The notes under the pieces were generated by a model. It was not told where the DNA came from. It saw only the letters and a program-made list of their open reading frames with translations, and made no database searches. 16,344 nucleotides of DNA from an uncultured Blautia sp. GTDB taxonomy: Bacteria; Bacillota; Clostridia; Lachnospirales; Lachnospiraceae. The position numbers and the translations under genes are program-made. This document shows positions 7,698 to 15,130 of this stretch, piece by piece (the stretch's first letter is position 1; each line of letters opens with the position of its first letter). The stretch spans positions 1-16,344 of the forward strand of contig USDN01000061.1 in the NCBI GenBank assembly GCA_900553515.1, read 5' to 3'.

Positions 7698-7726
7698 ATT
7701 TTAATAATATCTTTTTTGGAAGTCAA
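7698..7726 (-). promoter_or_regulatory. Promoter of the dehydratase/activase operon
   Basis: Minus strand: -35 TTGACT (7721-7726), 17-base spacer, -10 TAAAAT (7698-7703). The start would be near 7691, about 63 bases before the ATG at 7628. The upstream end of the -35 box is only 3 bases from the duplicated octamer flanking the repeat element at 7738. Confidence 0.75.
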
Positions 7727-7737
7727 GTTGAATTTTC

Positions 7738-7880
7738 GTTACTGTTCACACACCACTATTCTGCGAGGTGTTTTGGCATGAATATGCCAAAATCCCGAGA
7801 CATACAAGCCAAAATTCCATTGCCGCAGGCAATCTGGAATGAATTTTGGCTAAGTTACTGTGAACGGAGTGAACAGTAAC
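7738..7880. mobile_element. MITE-like palindromic element with terminal inverted repeats and 8-bp duplication
   Basis: A 143-bp element bounded by perfect 12-bp inverted repeats, GTTACTGTTCAC (7738-7749) and GTGAACAGTAAC (7869-7880). It is flanked on both sides by the identical octamer GAATTTTC (7730-7737 and 7881-7888), as a target duplication would be. Inside are two strong hairpins: TTTTGGCAT-gaat-ATGCCAAAA (7771-7792), and a long one with outer stem GCCAAAATTC/GAATTTTGGC (7808-7817, 7841-7850) and inner ATTCCA/TGGAAT and TTGCC/GGCAA. The right end can also fold alone, GTTACTGT (7854-7861) with ACAGTAAC (7873-7880). It has no plausible coding sequence; a 66-codon minus-strand frame across it is chance. 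It lies between divergent promoters. Identity as a mobile element is inferred from structure; the parent transposase is unknown. Confidence 0.7.
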
Positions 7881-7919
7881 GAATTTTCTCCAAAGTTCAT
7901 CTGTTTTTGCACATTCTTC

Positions 7920-7947
7920 TTGACAAAAAAGTCTCAAATGATACACT
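7920..7947 (+). promoter_or_regulatory. Promoter of the ABC exporter genes
   Basis: Plus strand: perfect -35 TTGACA (7920-7925), 16-base spacer, -10 TACACT (7942-7947) preceded by TGA, giving an extended -10. The start would be near 7954, leaving a leader of about 70 bases. Confidence 0.6.
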
Positions 7948-7962
7948 TTTGAATGTATTATT
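7937..7962. promoter_or_regulatory. Imperfect inverted repeat over the ABC promoter -10 (possible operator)
   Basis: AATGATACA (7937-7945) and TGTATTATT (7954-7962) are inverted repeats matching at 8 of 9 positions with an 8-base gap, covering the -10 and the likely start site. The size suits a MarR- or TetR-type repressor, which often controls such exporters, but no regulator gene is present in the window. Confidence 0.35.
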
Positions 7963-8023
7963 TTTCAAAAAAAGGAAGAAATAATATAGGAAAGATTTTT
8001 TACGAAAGGAAGGAATTTTTAAA

Positions 8024-9850
8024 ATGCGTTCATTGGCAGTTTATTTAAAAAACTACAAAAAAGAAAGCATCCTTGCGCCATTTTTTAAATTTCTGGAGGT
8101 TGTATTTGACCTGATCGTGCCTATCGTCATTGCACAGATCATTGATGTAGGTATTGCAAACCATGACAACAAATACATTGTCCAGAGATTTTTTATTCTT
8201 ATTTTAATGGCAGCTCTTGGTCTTGCCAGCAGCATTACAGCTCAGTTCTTTGCAGCCAAAGCCAGCGTGGGCTTTGCCACTAAATTAAGACAGGCAGTTT
8301 ATGACCATGTACAGCATCTGTCTTTTACAGAGCTGGATACCCTGGGAACAGACACCCTGATCACAAGACTTACCGACGATATCAATCAGATCCAGAACGG
8401 ACTGAACATGGGGCTTCGTCTTCTTCTTCGAAGTCCGTTTATCGTACTTGGGTCCATGGTCATGGCATTTACCATTGACTTTAAATGTGCCCTGGTTTTT
8501 GCTGTTGCGATCCCGTTTCTGTTTCTGGTTGTCTTTGTCATTATGTTTCTCAGTATTCCTCTGTTTAAAAAAGTACAGGGAAAACTGGACACAGTAACCG
8601 GACTGACCAGAGAAAACCTTACAGGCGTCCGCGTTATCCGTGCATTCTGCCGCGAAAAAGAGGCAGTTGCAGAATTTGATACCCGCAATCAGGAGCTGAC
8701 AAAGTTAAATCTCTTTGTAGGAAAGCTTTCCGCTTTGTTAAATCCGGTCACTTACGTACTGATCAATATTGCTACTGTTATTCTGATCCAGAAAGCAGGA
8801 GTAGAAGTAAATCTTGGCGGTATGCAGCAGGGACAGGTTGTTGCCCTTTATAACTATATGGCTCAGATGATCGTGGAACTGATCAAGCTTGCCTCCCTGA
8901 TCATCACCCTGAACAAATCTGCAGCCTGCGCAGGACGTGTGGCAGATATCCTGAAAGTGAAATCTACTATGGATTACCCGGCTGCCACTACTGTATCCTG
9001 TTCTGATTCTGCTCAGACAACGAAAGACCTTACAGCAGCAACTGCTGATACATCTCTTTCAGAAAATGCCGTCGTATTCGATGATGTAACCTTTGCGTAC
9101 AGCAAAGCCGGTGCCCCCAGTCTTTCCCATATCAGTTTTTCTGTCAAAAAGGGACAAACAGTAGGTATCATTGGTGGTACAGGAAGCGGAAAGACCACTC
9201 TGGTGAATCTGATCTCCAGATTCTATGATGCCAGCAACGGAACTGTCCTGCTGAATGGTCAGAATATTGAGAATTACACCAGAAATGATCTCCGCTCCAG
9301 AATCGGCGTTGTTCCCCAGAAGGCAGCTCTTTTCAAAGGCTCTATCCGGGACAATCTGAAATGGGGTCGGGAAGATGCCTCTGACGAGGATCTGTGGCAG
9401 GCACTTACCACAGCACAGGGAAAAGAGGTGGTAGAGGGTAAACCGGGACAGCTTGATTTTATGCTGGAACAGAACGGCAAAAACCTTTCCGGCGGTCAGA
9501 AACAAAGACTTACCATTGCCCGTGCCCTGGTAAAGAAACCTGAGATCCTGATCCTGGACGACAGCGCCAGTGCCCTGGACTTTGCCACTGATGCAGCACT
9601 GCGTAGGTCTCTCAACAGACTTGACTGGAAGGTAACTACATTTCTGGTATCCCAGCGTTCCTCCAGCATTCAGCAGGCAGACCTGATCCTTGTCCTTGAT
9701 AACGGTACTCTGGCAGGTAAGGGTACTCATGCTGAATTGCTGCGTACCTGTGACACTTACCGGGAAATCTACTTCTCTCAGTTTCCGGAAGAAAGAGCCA
9801 GATACTCCTCTGTATCTGCAGGTAATATAATGAAGGAGGTGACTGTATGA
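8024..9850 (+). CDS. Heterodimeric ABC exporter, degenerate-site subunit (ATPase/permease)
   Basis: 608-residue half-transporter: six-helix exporter membrane domain (about 1-310), an Ala/Ser/Thr-rich linker (about 312-346), then the nucleotide-binding domain. Walker A is GGTGSGKT (384-391), Q-loop Gln432, signature LSGGQ (488-492). The Walker B end reads ILDDSASALD, so Asp513 replaces the catalytic glutamate, and the H-loop reads LVSQRSSS, with Gln544 replacing histidine. This is the pattern of the degenerate partner in pairs such as BmrCD, LmrCD and TM287/288; its intact LSGGQ would complete the partner's active site. Start at 8024 is preceded by AAGGAAGGAA. It overlaps the next gene by four bases (ATGA). 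Likely cargo is a drug, lipid or peptide; the sequence does not say which. Confidence 0.92.
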   Translation: MRSLAVYLKNYKKESILAPFFKFLEVVFDLIVPIVIAQIIDVGIANHDNKYIVQRFFILILMAALGLASSITAQFFAAKASVGFATKLRQAVYDHVQHLSFTELDTLGTDTLITRLTDDINQIQNGLNMGLRLLLRSPFIVLGSMVMAFTIDFKCALVFAVAIPFLFLVVFVIMFLSIPLFKKVQGKLDTVTGLTRENLTGVRVIRAFCREKEAVAEFDTRNQELTKLNLFVGKLSALLNPVTYVLINIATVILIQKAGVEVNLGGMQQGQVVALYNYMAQMIVELIKLASLIITLNKSAACAGRVADILKVKSTMDYPAATTVSCSDSAQTTKDLTAATADTSLSENAVVFDDVTFAYSKAGAPSLSHISFSVKKGQTVGIIGGTGSGKTTLVNLISRFYDASNGTVLLNGQNIENYTRNDLRSRIGVVPQKAALFKGSIRDNLKWGREDASDEDLWQALTTAQGKEVVEGKPGQLDFMLEQNGKNLSGGQKQRLTIARALVKKPEILILDDSASALDFATDAALRRSLNRLDWKVTTFLVSQRSSSIQQADLILVLDNGTLAGKGTHAELLRTCDTYREIYFSQFPEERARYSSVSAGNIMKEVTV

Positions 9851-11613
9851 GCAGATCAACAATAAAAGATCCTGCTAAAAGCAAAAGCAGCGAAACCTTT
9901 TTTAAAGTACTGCGTTTCATCGGAAGATACCGTTTCCTGCTGATCCTCAGTATCATACTGGCAGCAGTTTCCGTTATCCTTCAGCTGTATGTCCCGATCC
10001 TGTTCGGAAATGCCATTGATCAGGTCATTGCCCAACATCAGGTAAACTTCGAAATGATGTGGTATTACCTGTCACGTATCCTTGTAATGGTCATCCTCTC
10101 TTCTGCTGCCACGTGGCTTATGAATGTGATCAATAACCGCATGACCTACCAGACAGTAAAGGATATCCGTGCCAAAGCCATCCGACACATTCAGGTACTT
10201 CCCCTCTCTTACCTTGACGGACACAGTACCGGAGATATCATCAGCCGTATTATCGCAGATACAGATATTCTATCCGATGGTATGCTGCTTGGATTTACCC
10301 AGCTTTTTTCCGGAATCGTAACGATCATCGGAACACTGATCTTCATGTTCTCCAAAAACTTCTGGATTACATTGATGGTCATTGTCCTGACCCCCGTAAG
10401 CTTTTTGGTGGCCAAATTTATTTCTTCCCATACCTTCCAGATGTTCCGGAAGCAAAGCGATGCCAGAGGACGTCAGACTGCTCTCATCGAAGAGATGATT
10501 GGAAACCAGAAAGTTGTTCAGGCTTTTGGATATGAGGAAAAATCTTCTGAACGCTTTGCAAAGGTTAACGAAGAATTACAGGAATGCAGTCTGAAGGCTG
10601 TTTTTTACAGCAGCCTGACTAACCCTTCCACCCGTTTTGTCAATAATATTATTTATGCCTGTGTTGCACTGGTGGGTGCATTCATTATCCCTGGAGGCAG
10701 ACTGACAGTCGGAGGACTTTCCGTACTTCTCTCCTATGCCAACCAGTATATGAAACCATTCAATGATATCAGTTCCGTTGTTACAGAACTTCAGAATGCT
10801 CTTGCCTGTGCAGGCAGAATCTTCGATCTGCTGGAGGAGGAACCGGAAGTTGCAGAGGCTTCTGAGACACTGAAAGATGTAAAGGGTGAAGTAGATATTA
10901 AGAATGTGTGCTTCCATTATGATGAATCAAAGAAACTGATTGAGGACTTTAATCTCCATGTAAAACCAGGTATGCGCGTTGCCATTGTAGGACCTACCGG
11001 ATGCGGTAAGTCAACCTTTATCAACCTTCTGATGAGATTCTATGATGTAAATGCCGGATCTATTTCCGTTGACGGCAAACCGATCAGAGACATTACCCGC
11101 CATTCTCTCAGAAGCAGCTATGGTATGGTGCTTCAGGAAACATGGATCAAAAACGGAACTGTCCGCGACAATATCTCGATTGGAAAACCGGAAGCTACAG
11201 ATACTGAAATCATCGAAGCAGCCAAGCTTACCCACAGCTGGGAATTTATCCGGAGGCTTCCTAAAGGACTGGACACCATACTCAACGAAGACAGCTTAAG
11301 CCAGGGACAGAAACAGCTGCTGTGTATCACACGAGTTATGCTCTGTCTGCCTCCGATGCTGATCCTGGATGAAGCCACTTCCAGTATTGATACACGAACA
11401 GAATTACAAATTCAGGAAGCGTTTGAACGAATGATGGAGGGAAGAACAAGCTTTATCGTAGCTCACAGGCTTTCAACCATCCGAAATGCAGATCTGATTC
11501 TTGTTATGAAAGACGGAAGTATCATTGAGCAGGGTACTCATGATGAGCTGATTGCAAAAGGTGGATTTTACCATACTTTATATAACAGCCAGTTTGCAAA
11601 AGTTTCTGAATAA
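9847..11613 (+). CDS. Heterodimeric ABC exporter, catalytic-site subunit (ATPase/permease)
   Basis: 588-residue partner half-transporter: six membrane helices (about 25-310) and a nucleotide-binding domain. Walker A GPTGCGKST (382-390), Walker B ending LILDEATSSID with catalytic Glu509, and a normal H-loop VAHRLST (His540). Its signature is LSQGQ (484-488) rather than LSGGQ. The substitutions in the two subunits are complementary: this protein's Walker motifs face the partner's intact LSGGQ to make the active site, while the two altered halves make the degenerate site. The start ATG at 9847 overlaps the upstream stop and is preceded by AAGGAGG, so the pair is translationally coupled. The operon ends at the bidirectional terminator after 11613. 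Confidence 0.93.
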   Translation: MSRSTIKDPAKSKSSETFFKVLRFIGRYRFLLILSIILAAVSVILQLYVPILFGNAIDQVIAQHQVNFEMMWYYLSRILVMVILSSAATWLMNVINNRMTYQTVKDIRAKAIRHIQVLPLSYLDGHSTGDIISRIIADTDILSDGMLLGFTQLFSGIVTIIGTLIFMFSKNFWITLMVIVLTPVSFLVAKFISSHTFQMFRKQSDARGRQTALIEEMIGNQKVVQAFGYEEKSSERFAKVNEELQECSLKAVFYSSLTNPSTRFVNNIIYACVALVGAFIIPGGRLTVGGLSVLLSYANQYMKPFNDISSVVTELQNALACAGRIFDLLEEEPEVAEASETLKDVKGEVDIKNVCFHYDESKKLIEDFNLHVKPGMRVAIVGPTGCGKSTFINLLMRFYDVNAGSISVDGKPIRDITRHSLRSSYGMVLQETWIKNGTVRDNISIGKPEATDTEIIEAAKLTHSWEFIRRLPKGLDTILNEDSLSQGQKQLLCITRVMLCLPPMLILDEATSSIDTRTELQIQEAFERMMEGRTSFIVAHRLSTIRNADLILVMKDGSIIEQGTHDELIAKGGFYHTLYNSQFAKVSE

Positions 11614-11629
11614 AACAAGCCAGATAATA

Positions 11630-11677
11630 AATCAAAAAGGAACAGCTGTCCATCACGGCTGTTCCTCTTTTTGATTT
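11630..11677. terminator. Bidirectional terminator between convergent operons
   Basis: GGAACAGC (11639-11646) pairs with GCTGTTCC (11658-11665). The stem is flanked by AAATCAAAAA on the left and CTTTTTGATTTT on the right, so either strand yields a hairpin followed by U-rich sequence. It serves the ABC genes (plus) and the larE-aminopeptidase operon (minus). Confidence 0.88.
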
Positions 11678-11700
11678 TGTAAAATGTTTTTTTATTTTTA

Positions 11701-13488
11701 TCAGATTGCCCGGGTAGCATCTTTCAGCCATTCTTTTTCTTCTTCGTTCAAATACGGAGAAATCTTCTCATATACCTGTGCATGGTAATCATTGAGAAGG
11801 TTACGTTCCCGGACACTCATCAGTTCCGGCACCACTCCATCCAGATCAAAAGGTACCATAGTCAGAAATTCAAAGCACATAAACTGACCATACTCTGTTT
11901 TTTCAGCTTTTTTACAGACCATCAGATTTTCATGACGGATTCCAAATCCATCCTCTCTGTAATATCCCGGCTCATCAGAGGTGATCATTCCCTCCTCCAG
12001 CACTGCACTTCCACCCGGAACAATTTTCCATCGGAAGCTATTGGGTCCTTCATGGACATTCAGAAGATATCCTACTCCATGACCGGTTCCATGTTTAAAA
12101 TCCTCTCCCATTTCCCACAACGGCTCTCTCGCCAGAATATCCAGATTTACACCAGTACAGCCATGAAGAAATCTGGCAGCTCCCAGATTCAGAGTTCCCC
12201 GCAAAACTGCTGTGAAGTACTTTTTCTCTTCCTCAGTAGTCGGTCCCATGACAACAGTACGGGTAATATCAGTAGTTCCCTCTTTATAATGTCCTCCTGT
12301 ATCTGCCAGAAGAAAGCCGGATGGTTCCAGAGGAATATCTGTTTCGGGTGTTGCAAAATAATGTACAATAGCAGCATGCTTTCCATAGGCAATAATCGGA
12401 TCAAAACTGTTATCTATGAAATCCTCCTGTTCCGAACGGAATTCATACAGCTTTTCTGCTGCACTTAATTCTGTGATCGGAATCCTTCCAACATTCTTCT
12501 TTAACCAGTATATGAACTTTGTAACTGCAACTCCGTCTCTGATATGCGCAATGCGTTCATTTTCCACCTCAACAGGATTCTTCGTTGCCTTGGGAAGAAG
12601 TGTAAGATTTTCTTCATCCAGAATCCGGGTGTCTGCCGGAATATTGCTAACCAGACGACTGTTGACTTTCTTTTTGCAGAGAAGAACTTTTTTGTCCTTT
12701 TTAAATGTTTTCACATACTCATAGATACTGTCATAGGGAAAAAGGGTCACACCATCTTTTTCCAGCGCTTCCAGTACGTCTGTCTGAAAGGCTTTCTCAT
12801 TTGCAAAAAGTCTGATCTCTGTTTTTGTCATTACAAGATAAGAAAGAACCACCGGACAACAGTGGATATCTCCCCCACGTATATTTAACAGCCAGGCAAT
12901 ATCATCCAGAGAAGTCAGTACAAATAAATCTGCATCCTTCTTCTCCATTGCTTTGCGGATTCTTGCGCATTTATCAGCTCTGGATTCTCCTGCCCATTTT
13001 ATATCCAGCTCTGTAACCGGTTCACAGGAAAGTACCGGACGGTTTTCCCATATATCGCCTGCCAGATCGTGATCAACACTGAGAGACACACCGTTTTCAT
13101 CCAGCATTTTCTCCAATTCTGCTGCCTCTTTTGAGCTGACAGTACGTCCGTCAAATCCCAGACACATTCCCTGTGTCAGATTTTTTTTCAGAAATTCATG
13201 AACTGTGGGAACTTCCGGTTCACCCATTTTAAATAAAGTAATTCCTGTTCCCTCCAGCTGATCTGCAGCCTGGATAAAATAACGTCCATCCGTCCATAAT
13301 CCTGCCATATCCTGCATGATCACCGCAGTACCTGCAGAACCGCTAAATCCTGTGATATATTTTCTGCATTTGAAATATTCACCTACATATTCTGAACCAT
13401 GAAAATCATCTGTAGGAATCAGATATGCATCAATTCCTGTCTCTTTCATGCGTGCACGAAGTGCTGCTATTCTCTCTTTTACTGTCAT
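11701..13488 (-). CDS. Xaa-Pro aminopeptidase, M24B family (large three-domain type)
   Basis: Cytosolic dinuclear-metal peptidase that removes an N-terminal residue preceding proline. 595 residues, much longer than E. coli PepP (441) and close to the three-domain eukaryotic XPNPEP1 type: two creatinase-like N-terminal domains (about 1-155 and 160-310) and a catalytic pita-bread domain (about 315-595). All five expected metal ligands are visible: Asp396 (LLADTGG), Asp407 (GTTDITRT), His470 (HGTGHGVG), Glu506 (SDEPGYY) and Glu520 (GIRHENL). The start at 13488 overlaps the larE stop as ATGA, with AGGGG about ten bases upstream. The functional link to larE is unclear; shared transcription may be coincidental. 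Confidence 0.93.
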   Translation of the reverse strand: MTVKERIAALRARMKETGIDAYLIPTDDFHGSEYVGEYFKCRKYITGFSGSAGTAVIMQDMAGLWTDGRYFIQAADQLEGTGITLFKMGEPEVPTVHEFLKKNLTQGMCLGFDGRTVSSKEAAELEKMLDENGVSLSVDHDLAGDIWENRPVLSCEPVTELDIKWAGESRADKCARIRKAMEKKDADLFVLTSLDDIAWLLNIRGGDIHCCPVVLSYLVMTKTEIRLFANEKAFQTDVLEALEKDGVTLFPYDSIYEYVKTFKKDKKVLLCKKKVNSRLVSNIPADTRILDEENLTLLPKATKNPVEVENERIAHIRDGVAVTKFIYWLKKNVGRIPITELSAAEKLYEFRSEQEDFIDNSFDPIIAYGKHAAIVHYFATPETDIPLEPSGFLLADTGGHYKEGTTDITRTVVMGPTTEEEKKYFTAVLRGTLNLGAARFLHGCTGVNLDILAREPLWEMGEDFKHGTGHGVGYLLNVHEGPNSFRWKIVPGGSAVLEEGMITSDEPGYYREDGFGIRHENLMVCKKAEKTEYGQFMCFEFLTMVPFDLDGVVPELMSVRERNLLNDYHAQVYEKISPYLNEEEKEWLKDATRAI

Positions 13489-14333
13489 TCGTTTTTACCC
13501 CTAAGGCTGCTATCTGCAGTCGTTTTGTCATTTTCGCCAAGTGTTTCGTTCATACTTCCCATACGATATCCCAGAATATCCATGGTCACATAAGTGAATC
13601 CATACTCCTTAAATTTCTTTGCAATATCCTCTCGGACATTTTTTTCCAGAAGTTTCGGAAATTCCTCCGGCATGATCTCAATTCTTGCAAGTGAACCGTG
13701 AATACGGACACGTACCTGATGGAATCCATAGTCAAGTAAAAGCTGCTCTGCTTTCTCAACCATTCCAAGCTTTTCCTCACTGATGGTCTCTCCATAGACA
13801 AACCTGGAGGACAGACAGGCAAATGACTGCTTATCCCAGGTAGGAAGTCCCAATTCCTTTGAGTATTCTCTAATCTCTGCTTTTGTCAGCTTCGCCTCAC
13901 GTAGCGGGCTCTTAACTCCAAGTTCTTTTACGGCGATCAGACCTGGTCTGTAATCGCCGTTATCATCCATATTTGATCCCTCTGCAATATATTCAATCCC
14001 ATTCTTTTTTGCAATATCGCCAATCTTCTCAAACAGTTCTTTTTTACATAAATAACATCTGTTCGGAGGATTCTTTGAAAATCCTTCAATCTCCAATTCC
14101 TCAGACTGGCAGATCACATGCTGAATCCCCTCTTTCTCGCAGAATGCCTTCGCTTCATTCAGCTCTCTTTTCGGGAAAGAACAGGATTGAGCCGTAATCG
14201 CAATCGCCTTATCACCCAGCACATCATGAGCTACTTTTAATAAGAATGTAGAATCCACTCCACTTGAGAAAGCAACTGCTACACTGCCAAGTCCCTTCAG
14301 ATATTCTTTTAAATGTTCCAGTTTATTTTCCAT
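13485..14333 (-). CDS. larE: ATP-dependent sulfur transferase LarE (PP-loop family)
   Basis: 282-residue cytosolic enzyme of the LarE family, which adenylates the pyridine-dicarboxylate precursor and inserts sulfur to make the nickel-pincer cofactor of lactate racemase and related enzymes. The PP-loop is SSGVDST (23-29); other family motifs are AEGSNMDDNGDYRPG (117-131) and SPLREAKLTK (142-151). Cys173 in FACLSSR corresponds to the position of the sacrificial cysteine of Lactobacillus plantarum LarE. The protein also has Cys93 and Cys96 in NRCYLCK, giving the three-cysteine pattern of [4Fe-4S]-dependent homologues such as Thermotoga LarE and TtuA, so it may be catalytic rather than sacrificial. 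The start at 14333 has only a weak GAGG upstream. larB, larC and a LarA-type enzyme are absent from the window. A different PP-loop sulfurtransferase role cannot be excluded. Confidence 0.85.
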   Translation of the reverse strand: MENKLEHLKEYLKGLGSVAVAFSSGVDSTFLLKVAHDVLGDKAIAITAQSCSFPKRELNEAKAFCEKEGIQHVICQSEELEIEGFSKNPPNRCYLCKKELFEKIGDIAKKNGIEYIAEGSNMDDNGDYRPGLIAVKELGVKSPLREAKLTKAEIREYSKELGLPTWDKQSFACLSSRFVYGETISEEKLGMVEKAEQLLLDYGFHQVRVRIHGSLARIEIMPEEFPKLLEKNVREDIAKKFKEYGFTYVTMDILGYRMGSMNETLGENDKTTADSSLRGKNE

Positions 14334-14416
14334 ATCAGTCTGCCTCTTGTCCGTTTTTTATTGTACCTGCAGCACTCCTCGTAAATAATGTATATTGATC
14401 CGGCTCAACAGAGCGT

Positions 14417-14431
14417 GAAAGTTGAACTTTC
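14417..14431. repeat. Perfect 15-base palindrome in the larE leader
   Basis: GAAAGTT-G-AACTTTC, about 35-40 bases downstream of the predicted larE transcription start. It could be an operator or a short RNA hairpin; no regulator is assigned. Confidence 0.35.
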
Positions 14432-14465
14432 TCAAATGTATTATTTAACAGGGTGCTATAGCTTC

Positions 14466-14495
14466 ATTATAATATAGGCAACGACTGTTCAGCAA
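14466..14495 (-). promoter_or_regulatory. Promoter of the larE-aminopeptidase operon
   Basis: Minus strand: perfect -10 TATAAT (14466-14471), 18-base spacer, -35 TTGCTG (14490-14495), which matches consensus at three of six positions. The transcript would start near 14459, leaving a leader of about 125 bases. Confidence 0.55.
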
Positions 14496-14501
14496 CTTAT
14501 T

Positions 14502-14516
14502 TTTCGCATTGCGAAA
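14502..14516. repeat. Perfect palindrome just upstream of the larE promoter
   Basis: TTTCGCA-T-TGCGAAA, six bases beyond the -35 box. The position suits a regulator binding site; nothing else supports that. The rest of 14334-14590 holds no gene that I can support. Confidence 0.35.
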
Positions 14517-14590
14517 TGTGTTACTGAAAATAGAACGAACAATATTGATTTATGGAGGTTTTTCATTCCAATCGTAATTCTCAACTTATA

Positions 14591-14905
14591 CTACCAAGGT
14601 GAAAGGATCTTGAGTATCAAATTATCAACATTAAATTCCTTTTCTGTGCTGTCAGTCATGCGGAAAGTGATTTTATACCAGGGTTGTTCCTGTAGTGTAA
14701 AACCATGTCCACCTGTAGCATCACCTGCATTTGGTATCTGCTGTTGGATCATTCCCTGTTGTTTTGCTACAACAAACGCATCTACAGACTCCATTGCTGA
14801 ACATTTATTTATCGTCCATTCAAAAATGCATCTGAAAAAAATCGCTGTAAATATAGCAATTATCAGAACTAACATAATTTCCATTTGAAGATCAAATCCC
14901 TTCAT
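14591..14905 (-). CDS. Small membrane-anchored protein, DUF2500-like and apparently truncated
   Basis: 104 residues. One N-terminal membrane helix (about 8-27, IMLVLIIAIFTAIFF), then a short soluble part with ESVDAFVVAKQQ (about 39-50) and PWYKITFRMTDSTEKEFNVD (about 75-94). The order 'VVAK ... Y-x-TF-x-x-x-x-x-x-x-EF-x-V' resembles DUF2500 proteins. Those normally continue with a 'GD-G-L-x-Q-G-T-R' segment, which is missing here: the frame closes after ILSPW, and neither other frame restores the motif. The gene may therefore be a remnant. The start is uncertain: neither Met1 (14905) nor Met8 (14884) has a well-placed ribosome binding site. The IS right end begins only about 27 bases upstream, so any native promoter has been displaced. 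Function unknown. Confidence 0.45.
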   Translation of the reverse strand: MKGFDLQMEIMLVLIIAIFTAIFFRCIFEWTINKCSAMESVDAFVVAKQQGMIQQQIPNAGDATGGHGFTLQEQPWYKITFRMTDSTEKEFNVDNLILKILSPW

Positions 14906-14931
14906 GATTTATATTGTTCAGATCGTATCAT

Positions 14932-15130
14932 GTGACATGCTCCCACCACTTAAATCCCAGATTTTGAAGTGGGGGCTTCTTGCTCAATGACTCTACTGAG
15001 CCAAGTATCTACAAGCTATCCTCGCGTGCCCCGCGATTCTTTTGCCCGGACACGGGCGCATTTTCTTACTTATTGTCCGGATACGGACAGTTTATACTGC
15101 CAGCATCCTTCTTGCCTCTTCACGGATATT
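14932..15130 (-). ncRNA. Predicted omegaRNA (reRNA) of TnpB, including the right end
   Basis: The stretch from the last codons of tnpB to the right end is non-coding but highly structured on the minus strand: TGTCCG/CGGACA (15074-15089), GCCCG/CGGGC (15044-15057), CGCG/CGCG (15023-15035), and the terminal hairpin (14942-14975). TnpB nucleases use an RNA copied from the 3' part of tnpB and the right end as scaffold, with the guide supplied by DNA just past the boundary. Here the guide would begin ATGATACGATCTGAAC (14931-14916). The 5' limit given is approximate. The hairpins are seen; the RNA is inferred. Confidence 0.6.
14942..14975. repeat. IS right-end hairpin
   Basis: Minus strand: CCCCCACTT (14967-14975) pairs with AAGTGGTGG (14943-14951) with one mismatch, enclosing a second perfect stem AAATC-tgg-GATTT. 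It is the kind of imperfect hairpin that the TnpA dimer recognises near IS200/IS605 ends. Confidence 0.7.

Noticed and set aside
7738..7880. Palindromic element as a simple bidirectional terminator
   Set aside because: The flanking genes diverge from it, so no transcript ends there, and the TIRs plus duplicated octamer fit an inserted element better.
7746..7946. Minus-strand frame of 66 codons across the palindromic element
   Set aside because: It is made from the repeat hairpins, has no start signal and runs through the likely ABC promoter; it is not a gene.
9059..9862. Long open frame of 267 codons antisense to the first ABC gene
   Set aside because: It lies wholly opposite a gene with complete family motifs, shows no recognisable domain and has no ribosome binding site; it is a by-product of codon bias.
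11782..12468. Plus-strand frame of 228 codons opposite the aminopeptidase
   Set aside because: It covers the catalytic-domain coding sequence on the other strand and has no family resemblance.
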